This document shows, in pieces, positions 21,329 through 30,660 of a stretch of 64,000 nucleotides of DNA. Location: contig NZ_JADDIV010000005.1 of NCBI RefSeq assembly GCF_015070875.1, forward strand, positions 62,001-126,000, given 5' to 3'. Every line of letters begins with the position of its first letter. Position 1 is the first letter of the stretch. The position numbers were made by a program, and so were the translations under genes. The notes under the pieces were generated by a model, which saw only the letters and a list, made by a program, of their open reading frames with translations, was not told the DNA's origin and ran no database searches. The DNA comes from Ramlibacter pallidus. GTDB lineage: Bacteria > Pseudomonadota > Gammaproteobacteria > Burkholderiales > Burkholderiaceae_C.

Positions 21329-24192
21329 GGGGTTGCCTCCTGCAGGTTGCCGGCCGCTCGCGGCGGCGCCGTGCGCGCCGGCGGCAGCGGCGCGAACCAG
21401 CCGACCACCAGCATCAGCAGTCCGACGGCGATGAACACGATGATGCGCTCGGAGCCGCCGCGGTTGGAGAGGTCCACGACGAACAGCTTGAGCACGGTGA
21501 TGCCCAGCAGCGCCGCGCCCAGCATCCAGGCGGGGCGCAGTGCGCGCTTGTGCGCGCCCACCATCAGGCCCAGCGCGATCACGGTCCAGAGGATGGAGTA
21601 GCCCGCCTGCACCAGGAAGGAGTCGAACAGCGCGTCGGCATCCCACGCCACGCCGCCCCAGTGGTGCGCGATGCGCAGCCACACCGTGTTGACGGCCACG
21701 AACGCGATGGCGCCCAGCAGGGCGAGCGGCGCCGGTCCGCGCGCCATCCCCGGCAGGACGAGCGCGCTGCGGCGCACCCTCAGCAGCCAGGCCGCGCAGA
21801 TCGCCAGCGCCAGGGCCACCGAGAGGTCGGTCGGGTTCAGCAAGGGCAGGTAGGGCAGCGGGCGGGCCTCGCCGCGCGAATAGACGGCCACCACCAGTGC
21901 GCCGAGGGCAAGCGCGATGGACAGCGGTGCCGCGGCGCGCCAGGCATAGGCTGGCGTGAAGCGGTCCAGCGGCCAGCGCCTCGCGGACCCGGGTGCCTGC
22001 AGGGCCCCACGGCATGCGAGCACGAGCGCCAGCAGCACGAGGCTGCCCGCGACGAGCAGGATGACGGTGGCCCAGGCCGTCCCCCACAGCTGCGCGCGGC
22101 CGATCGCGAACACGAGCAGGTTGCCGGCCAGCAGCACCGCGAGCCACACGCCCGCGGCATGCACCCACGGCCACCACGCTTGCGGACGGCCGTCGTCCAA
22201 CCGGCGCAGCATCCGCAGGTGCAGCGCGATCACCAGCGGCCACACGAGCCAGCCACCGCCCTGGAACACGTGGTCCAGGGTGGCCATGCCCCACAGCGCG
22301 GCCAGCAGCAGGACCGGTGCGTTGAGCCAGGCCGGCGTCGCGGCCACGCGCCACGGCGCGGCACGCGTCGGCAGCGCGAAGGGGTGCAGGGCGAACGCGC
22401 TCAGGACCCATCCCGCCAGCATCAGCACCAGCCGCGTCGCGCGGTCGAAGACCATGGCGTAGCTGCCCTGCGCGTCGATCACGTAACGGTGGATCTCGAC
22501 CCCCAGGGCCGACTGCCACCACAGGAAACCGATCCAGAACAGCACCGGGGCCAGTCCGTGTTCCAGCCGCGCGAACGCCTGGCCGGCGCGGCTGGCGCCC
22601 TCGTCCTGCGCCGGATTCCGCGCCCACCAGGCGATGACGAGCGCCGCCGCGGCGAGCATGGCCGCGCCGATGAAGGCGGGATTCGCGACGGGGAAGCGGC
22701 CGGCGGCCATGCCGGTGCTTCCCTCGAGGTACAGGAGCGCCGCGAGCCCCTGCAGCGCGAGGGCGAAGGCGCGCGCCAGCCAGCGGCCCTGCCGCCGGCC
22801 CATCCAGTACACGCCGGCGCCTTCGACCGCCCACACTGCGGAGGTCCAGCGGCCGTCCAGCGCCAGCGGCACGGCCAGTGTCGCGAAGCCGAGGGCGAGC
22901 GCCAGGAAGCACTCGGCCAGCCAGCGGTTCACGGTGGCATCACCGCTGCGCCGCTTCAGCGTCCAGGCACCGAGCAGCACGTAGACGAAGCCGAGCGCGA
23001 GCGAGGAGAACGCCGTGGCGTACGGCATCTCGCGCACCAGGCCGGCCTGCAATCCGAACGCCACGATGGGCGTGCCGAACACCAGCGTCGCGTCGACTGC
23101 CTTGCGGGCGGGCTGCCCGTGCCGCAAGGCATAGAACAGGCTGGCCAGGACGTACACAGTGAAGAAGGCAATGAGGAAGGGCTGGGTCGACCCATAGTGC
23201 GCCGGGTCGTAGCGCAGCACGCCCCAGGCGGTGGCGATGCCGAAGGTGGAGAGGAAGCCGAGCAGGTTGAGCGGGCGCCACGCGCGCTTCCAGGCGATGA
23301 CGGCGATGGCCGCACCGAGCAGCAGGTAGTAGCCGAACAGCGCGACGTGGTTGCCCTGGCCGGTGGACACGAGCAGCGGCGCGGCGAAGCCGCCGGCGAA
23401 CCCGATGAAGGCGAGCGCCTGCGCGTTCAGCACGAGTGCGATCACGGCGGAGAACAGGCAGATCAGGCCCAGCGCCACGAAGGCCGCGCCCGCGGGAAGG
23501 AACTGGTACAGCCGGAACGCGGCGAAGACGGTCAGGTACAGCACCGCGATGCCCGCGCCCTGCAGCGTGGTCGCATAGCCGGTGCGCTCCGCCCGGCGGC
23601 GCATGCGCAGGCCGAAGGCGAAGAGCGCGATGCCGGCGACGCCGATCGCCGCCAGGCGCAGTTGCGGCGGCAGGAGCGCGTTCTCCACCGCGTAGCGCGC
23701 CAGGAAGGCCAGGCCGATGAACAGCACGACCACGCCCATGCGCACCACGGTGTTGCCGCCGAAGAGCCACTCCCAGGCGCGCCGGACCAGGGTGGCCGGC
23801 AGGTCGAAGACCGGGTTCGGCGGCGCAGGCGTCCGCGCGGTCGCGGGCGTCGCCGTTGCCGGACGGGGCGAGGCCGTCGCTGCCACCTGGGCCGGGGCGA
23901 CGGCGGGCTGCGGCCGGACCCCGGGCGAAGACAGGGGAACGGTCGGTCCGTCCCCGGTGGCCGGCGCCGGTGCGGGCGCCACGGCGGCGGGCGCGGGCGG
24001 CTGCACAGCGGCCTGCGCACGTGCGGCCTGCAGCAGCGTCGCCGTGCGCGCAACCTCGCCACGCACCGCCTTGCGCAGGGACCACCCCGCGGCAGCGCCC
24101 AGCAGCGCACCGGCGATCGCGTGCAGCTCCTCGTTGTAGCCCGGCCAGAGCAGGCCGAGCACGGCGCCCCAGACAGCACCCCACAGAACCAT
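21325..24192 (-). CDS. DUF2339 family polytopic membrane protein
   Basis: A 955-residue inner-membrane protein. After a first hydrophobic hairpin (VLWGAVWGAVLGLLWPGY) and a Pro/Ala-rich cytoplasmic or periplasmic linker (about residues 65-135), it has WLFGGNTVVRMGVVVLFIGLAFLARYA, the DUF2339 hallmark, and then more than twenty predicted membrane helices to the C-terminus (VFIAVGLLMLVVGWFAPL). ATG 24192 was chosen for the AGGA site 7 bases upstream and because it begins the first helix. The stop overlaps the TTG of the DUF3999 gene. A TATACT element about 70 bp upstream suggests that the pair has its own promoter downstream of xdhB. Confidence 0.88.
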   Translation of the reverse strand: MVLWGAVWGAVLGLLWPGYNEELHAIAGALLGAAAGWSLRKAVRGEVARTATLLQAARAQAAVQPPAPAAVAPAPAPATGDGPTVPLSSPGVRPQPAVAPAQVAATASPRPATATPATARTPAPPNPVFDLPATLVRRAWEWLFGGNTVVRMGVVVLFIGLAFLARYAVENALLPPQLRLAAIGVAGIALFAFGLRMRRRAERTGYATTLQGAGIAVLYLTVFAAFRLYQFLPAGAAFVALGLICLFSAVIALVLNAQALAFIGFAGGFAAPLLVSTGQGNHVALFGYYLLLGAAIAVIAWKRAWRPLNLLGFLSTFGIATAWGVLRYDPAHYGSTQPFLIAFFTVYVLASLFYALRHGQPARKAVDATLVFGTPIVAFGLQAGLVREMPYATAFSSLALGFVYVLLGAWTLKRRSGDATVNRWLAECFLALALGFATLAVPLALDGRWTSAVWAVEGAGVYWMGRRQGRWLARAFALALQGLAALLYLEGSTGMAAGRFPVANPAFIGAAMLAAAALVIAWWARNPAQDEGASRAGQAFARLEHGLAPVLFWIGFLWWQSALGVEIHRYVIDAQGSYAMVFDRATRLVLMLAGWVLSAFALHPFALPTRAAPWRVAATPAWLNAPVLLLAALWGMATLDHVFQGGGWLVWPLVIALHLRMLRRLDDGRPQAWWPWVHAAGVWLAVLLAGNLLVFAIGRAQLWGTAWATVILLVAGSLVLLALVLACRGALQAPGSARRWPLDRFTPAYAWRAAAPLSIALALGALVVAVYSRGEARPLPYLPLLNPTDLSVALALAICAAWLLRVRRSALVLPGMARGPAPLALLGAIAFVAVNTVWLRIAHHWGGVAWDADALFDSFLVQAGYSILWTVIALGLMVGAHKRALRPAWMLGAALLGITVLKLFVVDLSNRGGSERIIVFIAVGLLMLVVGWFAPLPPARTAPPRAAGNLQEATP

Positions 24193-24261
24193 GGTGATCC
24201 TCCTCAGATGGCGCCGCGAGTGTGCGGCCGCCGCGCCCTCGTGCCGGGGCGGTGTGCGGGC

Positions 24262-24267
24262 AGTATA
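24262..24267 (-). promoter_or_regulatory. Candidate -10 element for the DUF2339-DUF3999 unit
   Basis: Read on the minus strand these bases are TATACT, five of six matching the sigma-70 -10 consensus, in an otherwise GC-rich 144-bp spacer between xdhB and the DUF2339 gene. A -35 hexamer at 17 bp is poor (TGCGCT). Just upstream, still after xdhB, CCGGCG and CGCCGG form a hairpin with a six-base loop that could end xdh transcription, though without a T-run. Confidence 0.35.
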
Positions 24268-24336
24268 GGAAATCGCTACCCGGAAGCGCACCGCACGGGA
24301 CCGGCGTGGCACCGCCGGTCGCGCGGGCCTCCACGC

Positions 24337-26646
24337 TCAGGCGCGCAGCGCCTTCAGCACGTTCTCCGCGGTCGCCGGCGCATCCATGCGCACCGGGCCG
24401 CCGCCGCGCGCCGCCGCCGCCGCATCGCGCAAGGCTTCCCACACGCTGATGGCCAGCATGAACGGCGGTTCGCCGACGGCCTTGCTGCCGCCGACGTTGT
24501 CCTCCGGGTTCGCCTCGGGCCACAGCTCGACGCGGAAATGCGCCGGCACGTCGCCGGTCGCCGGAATCTTGTAGGTGCTGGGTGCGTGCGTGGCGAGCAC
24601 GCCCTGGCCGTTCCAGACCAGCTGCTCCGTCGTCAGCCAGCCCATCCCCTGGACAAAGCCCCCCTCGATCTGGCCGATGTCGATCGCCGGGTTGATCGAG
24701 TGGCCGACGTCGTGGAGGATGTCCACCTTGAGCACGCGGTTCTCGCCGGTGAGCGTGTCGATCGCGACTTCGGTGCAGGCCGCGCCATAGGAGAAGTAGT
24801 AGAACGGCCGGCCGGTCAGCGTGTGCTTGTCGTAGTGGATCTTGGGCGTGCGGTAGAAGCCGTCGCTCCACAGCTGCACGCGCGAGTGGTACGCGTCGTC
24901 CACCAACTGCTCCCAGGGCATCACCGCGCCGGGGGTGCTCACCTGGCCGTGGGCGAAGATCACCTGTTCGGGCCGGCAGTTCTGCTTCTCCGCCACGTAC
25001 TCCGCCAGCCGTTGCCGCACCTGGCGCGCGGCGAACTGCGCGGCGCGGCCGTTCAGGTCGGTGCCGCTGGAGGCCGCGGTGGCGCTGGCGTTGGGCACCT
25101 TGCCGGTGTCGGTGGCGCTGATGCGCACGCGGCCGAAGGGCACGCCGAGTTCGTCGGCCACGATCTGCAGGATCTTGGTGTGCAGGCCCTGGCCCATCTC
25201 GGTGCCGCCGTGGTTCACCTGCACGCTGCCGTCGCCGTACACGTGCACCAGCGCGCCGGCCTGGTTGAAGAAAGTGGCGGTGAAGGAGATGCCGAACTTG
25301 ACCGGCGTGAGCGCGAGGCCGCGCTTGATCACCGGGCTGCCGTCGTTCCAGGCCGCGATCTCTGCCCGCCGCGCGCGATAGGCGGACGACTGCTCCAGGC
25401 GCGCGATCAGCGGCGCGAGGATGTTGTCCTCCACCGTCATGTCGTAGTGGGTGACGTTGCGCTCCGTCGTGCCGTACAGGTTGGCCCGGCGCACGTCGAG
25501 CGCGTCCTTGCCGAGCGCGCGCGCGATGTCGCCGAGGATCGCCTCCATCACGATCATCCCCTGCGGCCCGCCGAAACCGCGGAAGGCCGTGTGGCTCTGG
25601 GTGTTCGTCCTGCAGCGGTACGAAGCGATCTCCACGTCGCCCAGGAAGTACGCGTTGTCGACGTGGAACACCGCGCGATCCGCCACCGGGCCGCTCAGGT
25701 CGGCGCTGAAGCCGCAGTTCACCGCCATCGTGAGCCTCAGGCCGGCCACGCGGCCGTCGCCGTCGAAGCCCACTTCGTAGTCGTAGGCGAACGGATGCCG
25801 CTTGCCGGTGACCATGAAGTCGTCGTCGCGGTCGAGGCGCAGCTTGACGGGCCGGCGGAACTTGCGCGCCGCCAGGGCCGCCCACACGGCGATGTGCCCG
25901 GCCTGCGTTTCCTTGCCGCCGAAGCCGCCCCCCATGCGCCGGCACTCGACGCGCACGTCGTGGTTCTCCAGCCCCAGCGCATGCGCGACCCAGTGCTGCA
26001 CCTCGCCGGGATGCTGCGTGCTGGAGTAGATCCACCACTGGTCCTGCTCCAGCGGCATCGCGTAGCCGACCTGGCCTTCGAGGTAGAAGTGTTCCTGCCC
26101 GCCGACGTCCAGCGAACCGGAGAGCCGGTGCGCCGCCGCGGCGATGCGCTGTTCCGGTTCGCCGCGCCGCACCGTCACCGGCTTCAGCACGAAGCTCTGC
26201 GCAGCCAGCGCCTCGCGCACGTCCAGCACGGCGGGCAGCGGCTCGATGTCCAGCCGGACCTGGCGCGCGGCGCGGCGGGCCTGCATCACGGTCTCCGCCA
26301 CGACGAGGCCGACAACCTGGCCCACGTATTCCACCTTGTCGCGCGCGAAGATCGGCTCGTCGTGCACGAAGGTGGCGAGGATCGGGTCGCCGGGAATGTC
26401 CTGCGCCAGCACCACGCCCCGCACGCCCTCCATCGCCAGCGCCGCCGCAGCGTCGACGCCACGCAGGTGCCCGTGGGCCACGTTCGACAGGATGGGCGCC
26501 GCGTGCAGCGTGCCCTTCACCTCGGGGATGTCGTCGATGTAGGTGGCGCCGCCCGCCACCTGGGCGCGGGCGCTCTCGTGGACGTGCGGCTGGCCGGTGG
26601 CCGGGACGGCGGCGCCCTGCGCCAGGTGCTTGTCGGGCGCGTTCAC
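24337..26646 (-). CDS. xdhB: Xanthine dehydrogenase molybdopterin-binding (large) subunit
   Basis: A 769-residue molybdenum hydroxylase subunit, normal length for bacterial XdhB. It carries the molybdopterin site that oxidises hypoxanthine and xanthine to urate. Evidence: ARAQVAGGATYIDDIPEVKG at the start, the cofactor motif RRMGGGFGGKE, FRGFGGPQGM, the HGGTEMGQGLHTK loop and the catalytic Glu in KAVGEPPFMLA near the C-terminus. The start is GTG at 26646, overlapping the xdhA stop as GTGA, with GGAGG 10 bases upstream. The gene for the maturation factor XdhC, often next in line, is not found downstream. Confidence 0.96.
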   Translation of the reverse strand: MNAPDKHLAQGAAVPATGQPHVHESARAQVAGGATYIDDIPEVKGTLHAAPILSNVAHGHLRGVDAAAALAMEGVRGVVLAQDIPGDPILATFVHDEPIFARDKVEYVGQVVGLVVAETVMQARRAARQVRLDIEPLPAVLDVREALAAQSFVLKPVTVRRGEPEQRIAAAAHRLSGSLDVGGQEHFYLEGQVGYAMPLEQDQWWIYSSTQHPGEVQHWVAHALGLENHDVRVECRRMGGGFGGKETQAGHIAVWAALAARKFRRPVKLRLDRDDDFMVTGKRHPFAYDYEVGFDGDGRVAGLRLTMAVNCGFSADLSGPVADRAVFHVDNAYFLGDVEIASYRCRTNTQSHTAFRGFGGPQGMIVMEAILGDIARALGKDALDVRRANLYGTTERNVTHYDMTVEDNILAPLIARLEQSSAYRARRAEIAAWNDGSPVIKRGLALTPVKFGISFTATFFNQAGALVHVYGDGSVQVNHGGTEMGQGLHTKILQIVADELGVPFGRVRISATDTGKVPNASATAASSGTDLNGRAAQFAARQVRQRLAEYVAEKQNCRPEQVIFAHGQVSTPGAVMPWEQLVDDAYHSRVQLWSDGFYRTPKIHYDKHTLTGRPFYYFSYGAACTEVAIDTLTGENRVLKVDILHDVGHSINPAIDIGQIEGGFVQGMGWLTTEQLVWNGQGVLATHAPSTYKIPATGDVPAHFRVELWPEANPEDNVGGSKAVGEPPFMLAISVWEALRDAAAAARGGGPVRMDAPATAENVLKALRA

Positions 26647-28112
26647 GGCGCGAGCGCCTCCGCCACGCGGAAGTCTTCCAGGTTGACGTGCCGCACGCCC
26701 TGGCTCTCCAGCCAGAAGCGCTGCACGAGGTTGCCCAGCACCTCGGCGCGATAGGCCGCGGAGGCGCGCATGTCGCTGATCGGCCGGAACTCCGCGCGCA
26801 AGGCATCCGCCGCCCGCTGCGCGGCCTGCGCCGTCCAGGCCTGGCCGGTGAGCGCCGCTTCGGCCTGGCGTGCCCGCACCGGGGTCGCGGCGACCCCGCC
26901 GGCGCCGATGCCGGCGTGCTGCACCACGCCGCCCTGCAGGTGCAGGTTCAGCACCAGGCAGACGGCGGAAATGTCGTCGTCGTAGCGCTTGGAGATCTTG
27001 TACGCGCGCAGGAACTCGCCCGGCGCCGGCTGGGGCACCTCCAGGCGCGCCACGAGCTCGTCCGGCGCCAGCATGTTCTGGCGGTAGCCGGTGTAGAAAT
27101 CCTCCAGCGGCAGCGCGCGCTCGCCGCGCGGGCCGACCAGCACCACACGCGCGCCCAGCGCGATCAGCAGCGGCATCGAATCGCCGATGGGCGAACCGTT
27201 CGCCACGTTGCCGCCCAGCGTGCCGGAGTTGCGCACGGGCAGGCCGGCGAAGCGGGACGCGAACGGCTTGAGCTGCGGGCGCTGCGCCACGAGCGCGGCG
27301 AAGGCTTCGGTGAGCGTCACGGCGGCGCCGATCACCAGCTCGCCGTCTCTCGCTTCGACGCGCCGCAGTTCCGCGACGCGCGTGACGTCGAGCACGCGCG
27401 GGAAGCGCTTGTGCATCTTGGTGATCCAGAGGCCGGCATCGGTGCAGCCGGCGACCACCTGCGCCTGCGGGTTCGCCGCGCGCAACGCCACCGCTTCGTC
27501 CAGGGTGCGCGGGTCCAGGTAGCTGCCGCTGGCCGGCACCAGCGCGCGCTTGTCCTCGAGGGCCCGCAACTGCGCCAGCACCCCGGCTTCGTCGACGGGC
27601 CGCCGCGGCAGGTCGCCCATGCGCCGGGCCGCGTCCAGGATCGGCCGGTAGCCCGTGCAGCGGCAGAGGTTGCCCGACAGTTCCTCCTGCGCCAGGGCGC
27701 GGTCGATGGCGGCGCCCCGGCAGACGTGGTTCTGGTACATGCCGAACAGGCTCATGACGAAACCCGGCGTGCAGAAGCCGCATTGCGAGCCGTGGCACTG
27801 CACCATCGCCTCCTGCGCCGGGTGCAGGCTGCCGTCGGCCGCGGCCAGGTCTTCCACCGTCCACAGCGCCATGCCGTCGATGGAGTGGGCCAGCCGGACG
27901 CAGCTGTTGATGGCCTTGTATTCCAGGGCGCCGCCGCGCGGCTCGCCGAGCACGACGGTGCAGGCGCCACAGTCGCCTTCGCCGCAACCTTCCTTGGTGC
28001 CGGTGCAGCCGAGGTCCTCGCGCAGCAGCTCCAGCAGGGTGCGGTCGGGTGGTACATTGGCCAGGCTGACGAGCTCGCCGCGCCGGACAAATCGGATCGT
28101 CTTCGCATCCAT
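26643..28112 (-). CDS. xdhA: Xanthine dehydrogenase small subunit (2Fe-2S and FAD)
   Basis: A 489-residue subunit with two [2Fe-2S] clusters and an FAD domain, which passes electrons from the molybdenum site to NAD+. First cluster: Cys43, Cys48 and Cys51 in EGCGEGDCGACTVVLG; second cluster: CGFCTPGFVMS and CRCTGYRPI; FAD-binding: VVAGCTDAGLWITK and the RNSGTLGGNVANGSPIGDSMP loop (shown in parts), then a C-terminal CO-dehydrogenase-flavoprotein domain. The ATG at 28112 gives the usual N-terminus (IRFVRRGELVSL). Transcribed divergently from a LysR gene that probably regulates it. Confidence 0.96.
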   Translation of the reverse strand: MDAKTIRFVRRGELVSLANVPPDRTLLELLREDLGCTGTKEGCGEGDCGACTVVLGEPRGGALEYKAINSCVRLAHSIDGMALWTVEDLAAADGSLHPAQEAMVQCHGSQCGFCTPGFVMSLFGMYQNHVCRGAAIDRALAQEELSGNLCRCTGYRPILDAARRMGDLPRRPVDEAGVLAQLRALEDKRALVPASGSYLDPRTLDEAVALRAANPQAQVVAGCTDAGLWITKMHKRFPRVLDVTRVAELRRVEARDGELVIGAAVTLTEAFAALVAQRPQLKPFASRFAGLPVRNSGTLGGNVANGSPIGDSMPLLIALGARVVLVGPRGERALPLEDFYTGYRQNMLAPDELVARLEVPQPAPGEFLRAYKISKRYDDDISAVCLVLNLHLQGGVVQHAGIGAGGVAATPVRARQAEAALTGQAWTAQAAQRAADALRAEFRPISDMRASAAYRAEVLGNLVQRFWLESQGVRHVNLEDFRVAEALAP

Positions 28113-28146
28113 GCCGTCAGTATGGTTCCATTCGAGGGGCCACGCG

Positions 28147-28164
28147 CATACCGGTGTTCTTATG
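28147..28164. promoter_or_regulatory. Candidate operator in the xdhA/LysR divergent spacer
   Basis: The 72-bp spacer between the two starts holds CATA at 28147-28150 and its inverted copy TATG at 28161-28164 with a 10-base core. This is a plausible LysR binding dyad, one base wider than the usual T-N11-A. It is close to the LysR start, as expected for autoregulation. Confidence 0.35.
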
Positions 28165-28184
28165 GGCGGGATGCACGCAAAGGT

Positions 28185-29117
28185 ATGAGAGACCAGGACC
28201 TTTTGGACAAGATAGACCTCCACTTGATCAGGGTCTTGCATACCGTCCTCACCGAACGCAGCGTCTCGCGGGCCGCACTGAAGCTGGGCATGTACCAGCC
28301 GGCGGTGTCGGCGTCGCTCAAGCGCCTGCGCGAACTCGCCGGCGACCCGCTGCTGGTGCGCTCGGGCGCGGGGATGGTGCCTACGGATGCCGGGTTGCGC
28401 ATGGTCGAACCCAGCGCAAGCATCTTGCGTGCCGCCGAAATGCTTTTCAGCGACGCGCGGGGCTTCGACGCGCAGACCACCACGACGACCTTCCGCGTGG
28501 CCGCGGCCGACTACCTCGACCCGCTGTTCCTGCCCGCGCTGGTGGCGCAGGTCAAGGCCCGGGCGCCGCGCAGCCAGGTCCAGATCCATCCGTTGTCCGC
28601 GGCCTCCGACTGCCACGCGCAGCTGGCGCAGGGCGAGGTCGACGTGGTGGTCGGCAACTGGCTCAAGCCGCCTCAGGACCTGCACCTGGGCAGGCTGGTC
28701 GAGGACGAGATCGTCTGCCTGGTCGCCGAGGACCACCCGGCGGTGCGCCGCGGCTGGTCGCCGGAGGAATGGCTGGAGGCGGAGCACATCGCCCCGACGC
28801 CGACCCACCCCGGCGCCCGCGGCGTGATCGACGAATTCCTGGAAGGGCAGGGCCTGTCCCGTAACATCACGGCCCGCTGCCCGCATTTCGGGCTGCTGCC
28901 CCGCATGGTCGCCGGCACGCTGCTGGTGCTGACGACCGGCCGGCAGTTCTGCGAACGCTTCACCCAGGCCCTGCCCGTGCGCATCCTGGACTGCCCGGTG
29001 CCCTTCCCGCCGCTGGTGTACTACCAGCTGTGGCACGAGCGCAGCCACCAGTCCGCGGCGGGACGCTGGCTGCGCGAGCGCATCAAGGCCGTGGCGGGCG
29101 GGCTGCAAGAAGGATGA
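28185..29117 (+). CDS. LysR-family transcriptional regulator (purine cluster)
   Basis: A 310-residue LysR-type regulator, with the winged helix LDKIDLHLIRVLHTVLTERSV and SRAALKLGMYQPAVSASLKRL, then an effector-binding domain (FRVAAADYLDPLFLPALVA; GEVDVVVGNWLKPPQDLHLG; LLPRMVAGTLLVLTTGRQF). The ATG at 28185 was chosen from the family N-terminus; the frame is open far upstream only as antisense of xdhA. It sits between xdhA and the importer genes, so it probably controls both in response to a purine. A 28-bp spacer leads to the ATPase gene, which may therefore be co-transcribed. Confidence 0.93.
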   Translation: MRDQDLLDKIDLHLIRVLHTVLTERSVSRAALKLGMYQPAVSASLKRLRELAGDPLLVRSGAGMVPTDAGLRMVEPSASILRAAEMLFSDARGFDAQTTTTTFRVAAADYLDPLFLPALVAQVKARAPRSQVQIHPLSAASDCHAQLAQGEVDVVVGNWLKPPQDLHLGRLVEDEIVCLVAEDHPAVRRGWSPEEWLEAEHIAPTPTHPGARGVIDEFLEGQGLSRNITARCPHFGLLPRMVAGTLLVLTTGRQFCERFTQALPVRILDCPVPFPPLVYYQLWHERSHQSAAGRWLRERIKAVAGGLQEG

Positions 29118-29145
29118 AGACAGGCATGGACAGGAGAAGACCGGC

Positions 29146-30660
29146 GTGACCGCACCGCGACTCGAACTCGCGCACATCACCAAGCGCTACCCGGCGGTGG
29201 TCGCCAACAGCGACGTCTCGCTGACGGTGCAGCCGGGCGAGATCCACGCCGTGCTCGGCGAAAACGGCGCCGGCAAGTCCACGCTGATGAAGATCATCTA
29301 CGGCGCGGTCAAGCCGGACGAGGGCAGCGTGGTGTTCGACGGCCGGCCCGTGCACATCCGCAACCCGCAGGAGGCGCGGGCGCTGGGCATCAGCATGGTG
29401 TTCCAGCACTTCAGCCTGTTCGACACGCTGACCGTGGCCGAGAACGTCTGGCTGGGCCTGGACAAGAGCCTGTCGCTGAAGCAGGTGACCGAGCGCATCG
29501 TGGCCAAGGCGCGCGAGTACGGCCTGGACGTGGAACCGACCCGGCCCGTGCACACGCTGTCGGTCGGCGAGATGCAGCGCGTGGAGATCGTGCGCGCGCT
29601 GCTGACCGACCCCAAGCTGCTGATCCTCGACGAGCCGACCTCGGTGCTGACACCGCAGGCGGTGGAGAGCCTGTTCGCGGTACTCCGCCAGCTGGGGGCG
29701 CAGGGCTGCAGCATCCTCTACATCAGCCACAAGCTGCACGAGATCCGCGCGCTGTGCAACGCCTGCACGGTGCTGCGCGGCGGCAAGGTGACCGGCGTGG
29801 CGGATCCGCGGAACGAATCCAATGCCTCGCTCTCGCGCATGATGATCGGCGCCGAGCCGCCGCAGCTGGAGCACCACGCCCGCACGCCCGGCGAGGTGGT
29901 GCTGAAGGTGCAGGGCCTGACGCTGCCGCGCGAGGACCAGTTCGGCCACGACCTGGAAGCGATCTCCTTCGAGGTGCGCGCGGGCGAGGTCGTGGGGATC
30001 GCCGGCGTGTCGGGCAACGGGCAGCGCGAGCTGCTGTTCGCGCTGTCGGGCGAGGACCGGCGCGCGGCGCCCGGCATGGTGCAGGTGGCGGGGCAGGCTG
30101 CCGGGCGGTTCGGTCCGGCGCACCGCCGCCATCTCGGCCTGCACTTCGTGCCCGAGGAGCGCCTGGGCCGCGGCGCCGTGCCGAGCCTCGGGCTGGCGCA
30201 GAACCTGCTGCTCACGCGGACCGACGCCGTGGGGCGCGGCGGCTGGATCCGGGTCGGGGCCCTGCGGCAGCAGGCCGCCGCCATCATCGAGCGCTTCAAC
30301 GTGAAGGCGGGCGGCCCGGACGCCGCGGCGCGGTCGCTCTCGGGGGGCAATTTGCAGAAGTTCATCGTGGGCCGCGAGATCGACGCGAAGCCGAAGCTGC
30401 TGATCGTGTCGCAGCCCACCTGGGGCGTGGACGTGGGTGCGTCGGCGCAGATCCGCGCGGAGATCCTGGCGCTGCGCGACGCGGGCTGCGCGGTGCTGGT
30501 GCTGTCGGAGGAGCTGGAGGAGCTGTTCGAGATCAGCGACCGGCTGCACGTGATCGCCAAGGGGCGGCTGTCGCCTTCCATCGCGCGTGCCCAGGCGACG
30601 GTGTCGCGGATCGGCGAATGGATGAGCGGACTGTGGGAGGGCCGACATGCTGAAGCTTGA
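29146..30660 (+). CDS. Nucleoside/purine ABC importer, duplicated ATPase
   Basis: A 504-residue ATPase with two fused nucleotide-binding domains, the form used by BMP-dependent nucleoside importers (YufO type) and by sugar importers. First domain: Walker A GENGAGKST, signature SVGEMQRVEI, Walker B LLILDEPTSVL. Second domain: the degenerate Walker A GVSGNGQRELL, signature LSGGNLQKFIVGREI, and LLIVSQPTWGVDVGA in place of a normal Walker B, as is usual in the second half. The start is GTG at 29146 with AGGAGA 8 bases upstream. It overlaps the first permease gene by 14 bp. Confidence 0.94.
   Translation: MTAPRLELAHITKRYPAVVANSDVSLTVQPGEIHAVLGENGAGKSTLMKIIYGAVKPDEGSVVFDGRPVHIRNPQEARALGISMVFQHFSLFDTLTVAENVWLGLDKSLSLKQVTERIVAKAREYGLDVEPTRPVHTLSVGEMQRVEIVRALLTDPKLLILDEPTSVLTPQAVESLFAVLRQLGAQGCSILYISHKLHEIRALCNACTVLRGGKVTGVADPRNESNASLSRMMIGAEPPQLEHHARTPGEVVLKVQGLTLPREDQFGHDLEAISFEVRAGEVVGIAGVSGNGQRELLFALSGEDRRAAPGMVQVAGQAAGRFGPAHRRHLGLHFVPEERLGRGAVPSLGLAQNLLLTRTDAVGRGGWIRVGALRQQAAAIIERFNVKAGGPDAAARSLSGGNLQKFIVGREIDAKPKLLIVSQPTWGVDVGASAQIRAEILALRDAGCAVLVLSEELEELFEISDRLHVIAKGRLSPSIARAQATVSRIGEWMSGLWEGRHAEA

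Noticed and set aside
21085..26754. A plus-strand frame open for 1889 codons, antisense to the DUF3999, DUF2339 and xdhB genes
   Set aside because: In such GC-rich coding DNA antisense frames often lack stops. The translation is low-complexity (Arg/Gln/His/Gly-rich), crosses several well-identified genes and has no family motif.
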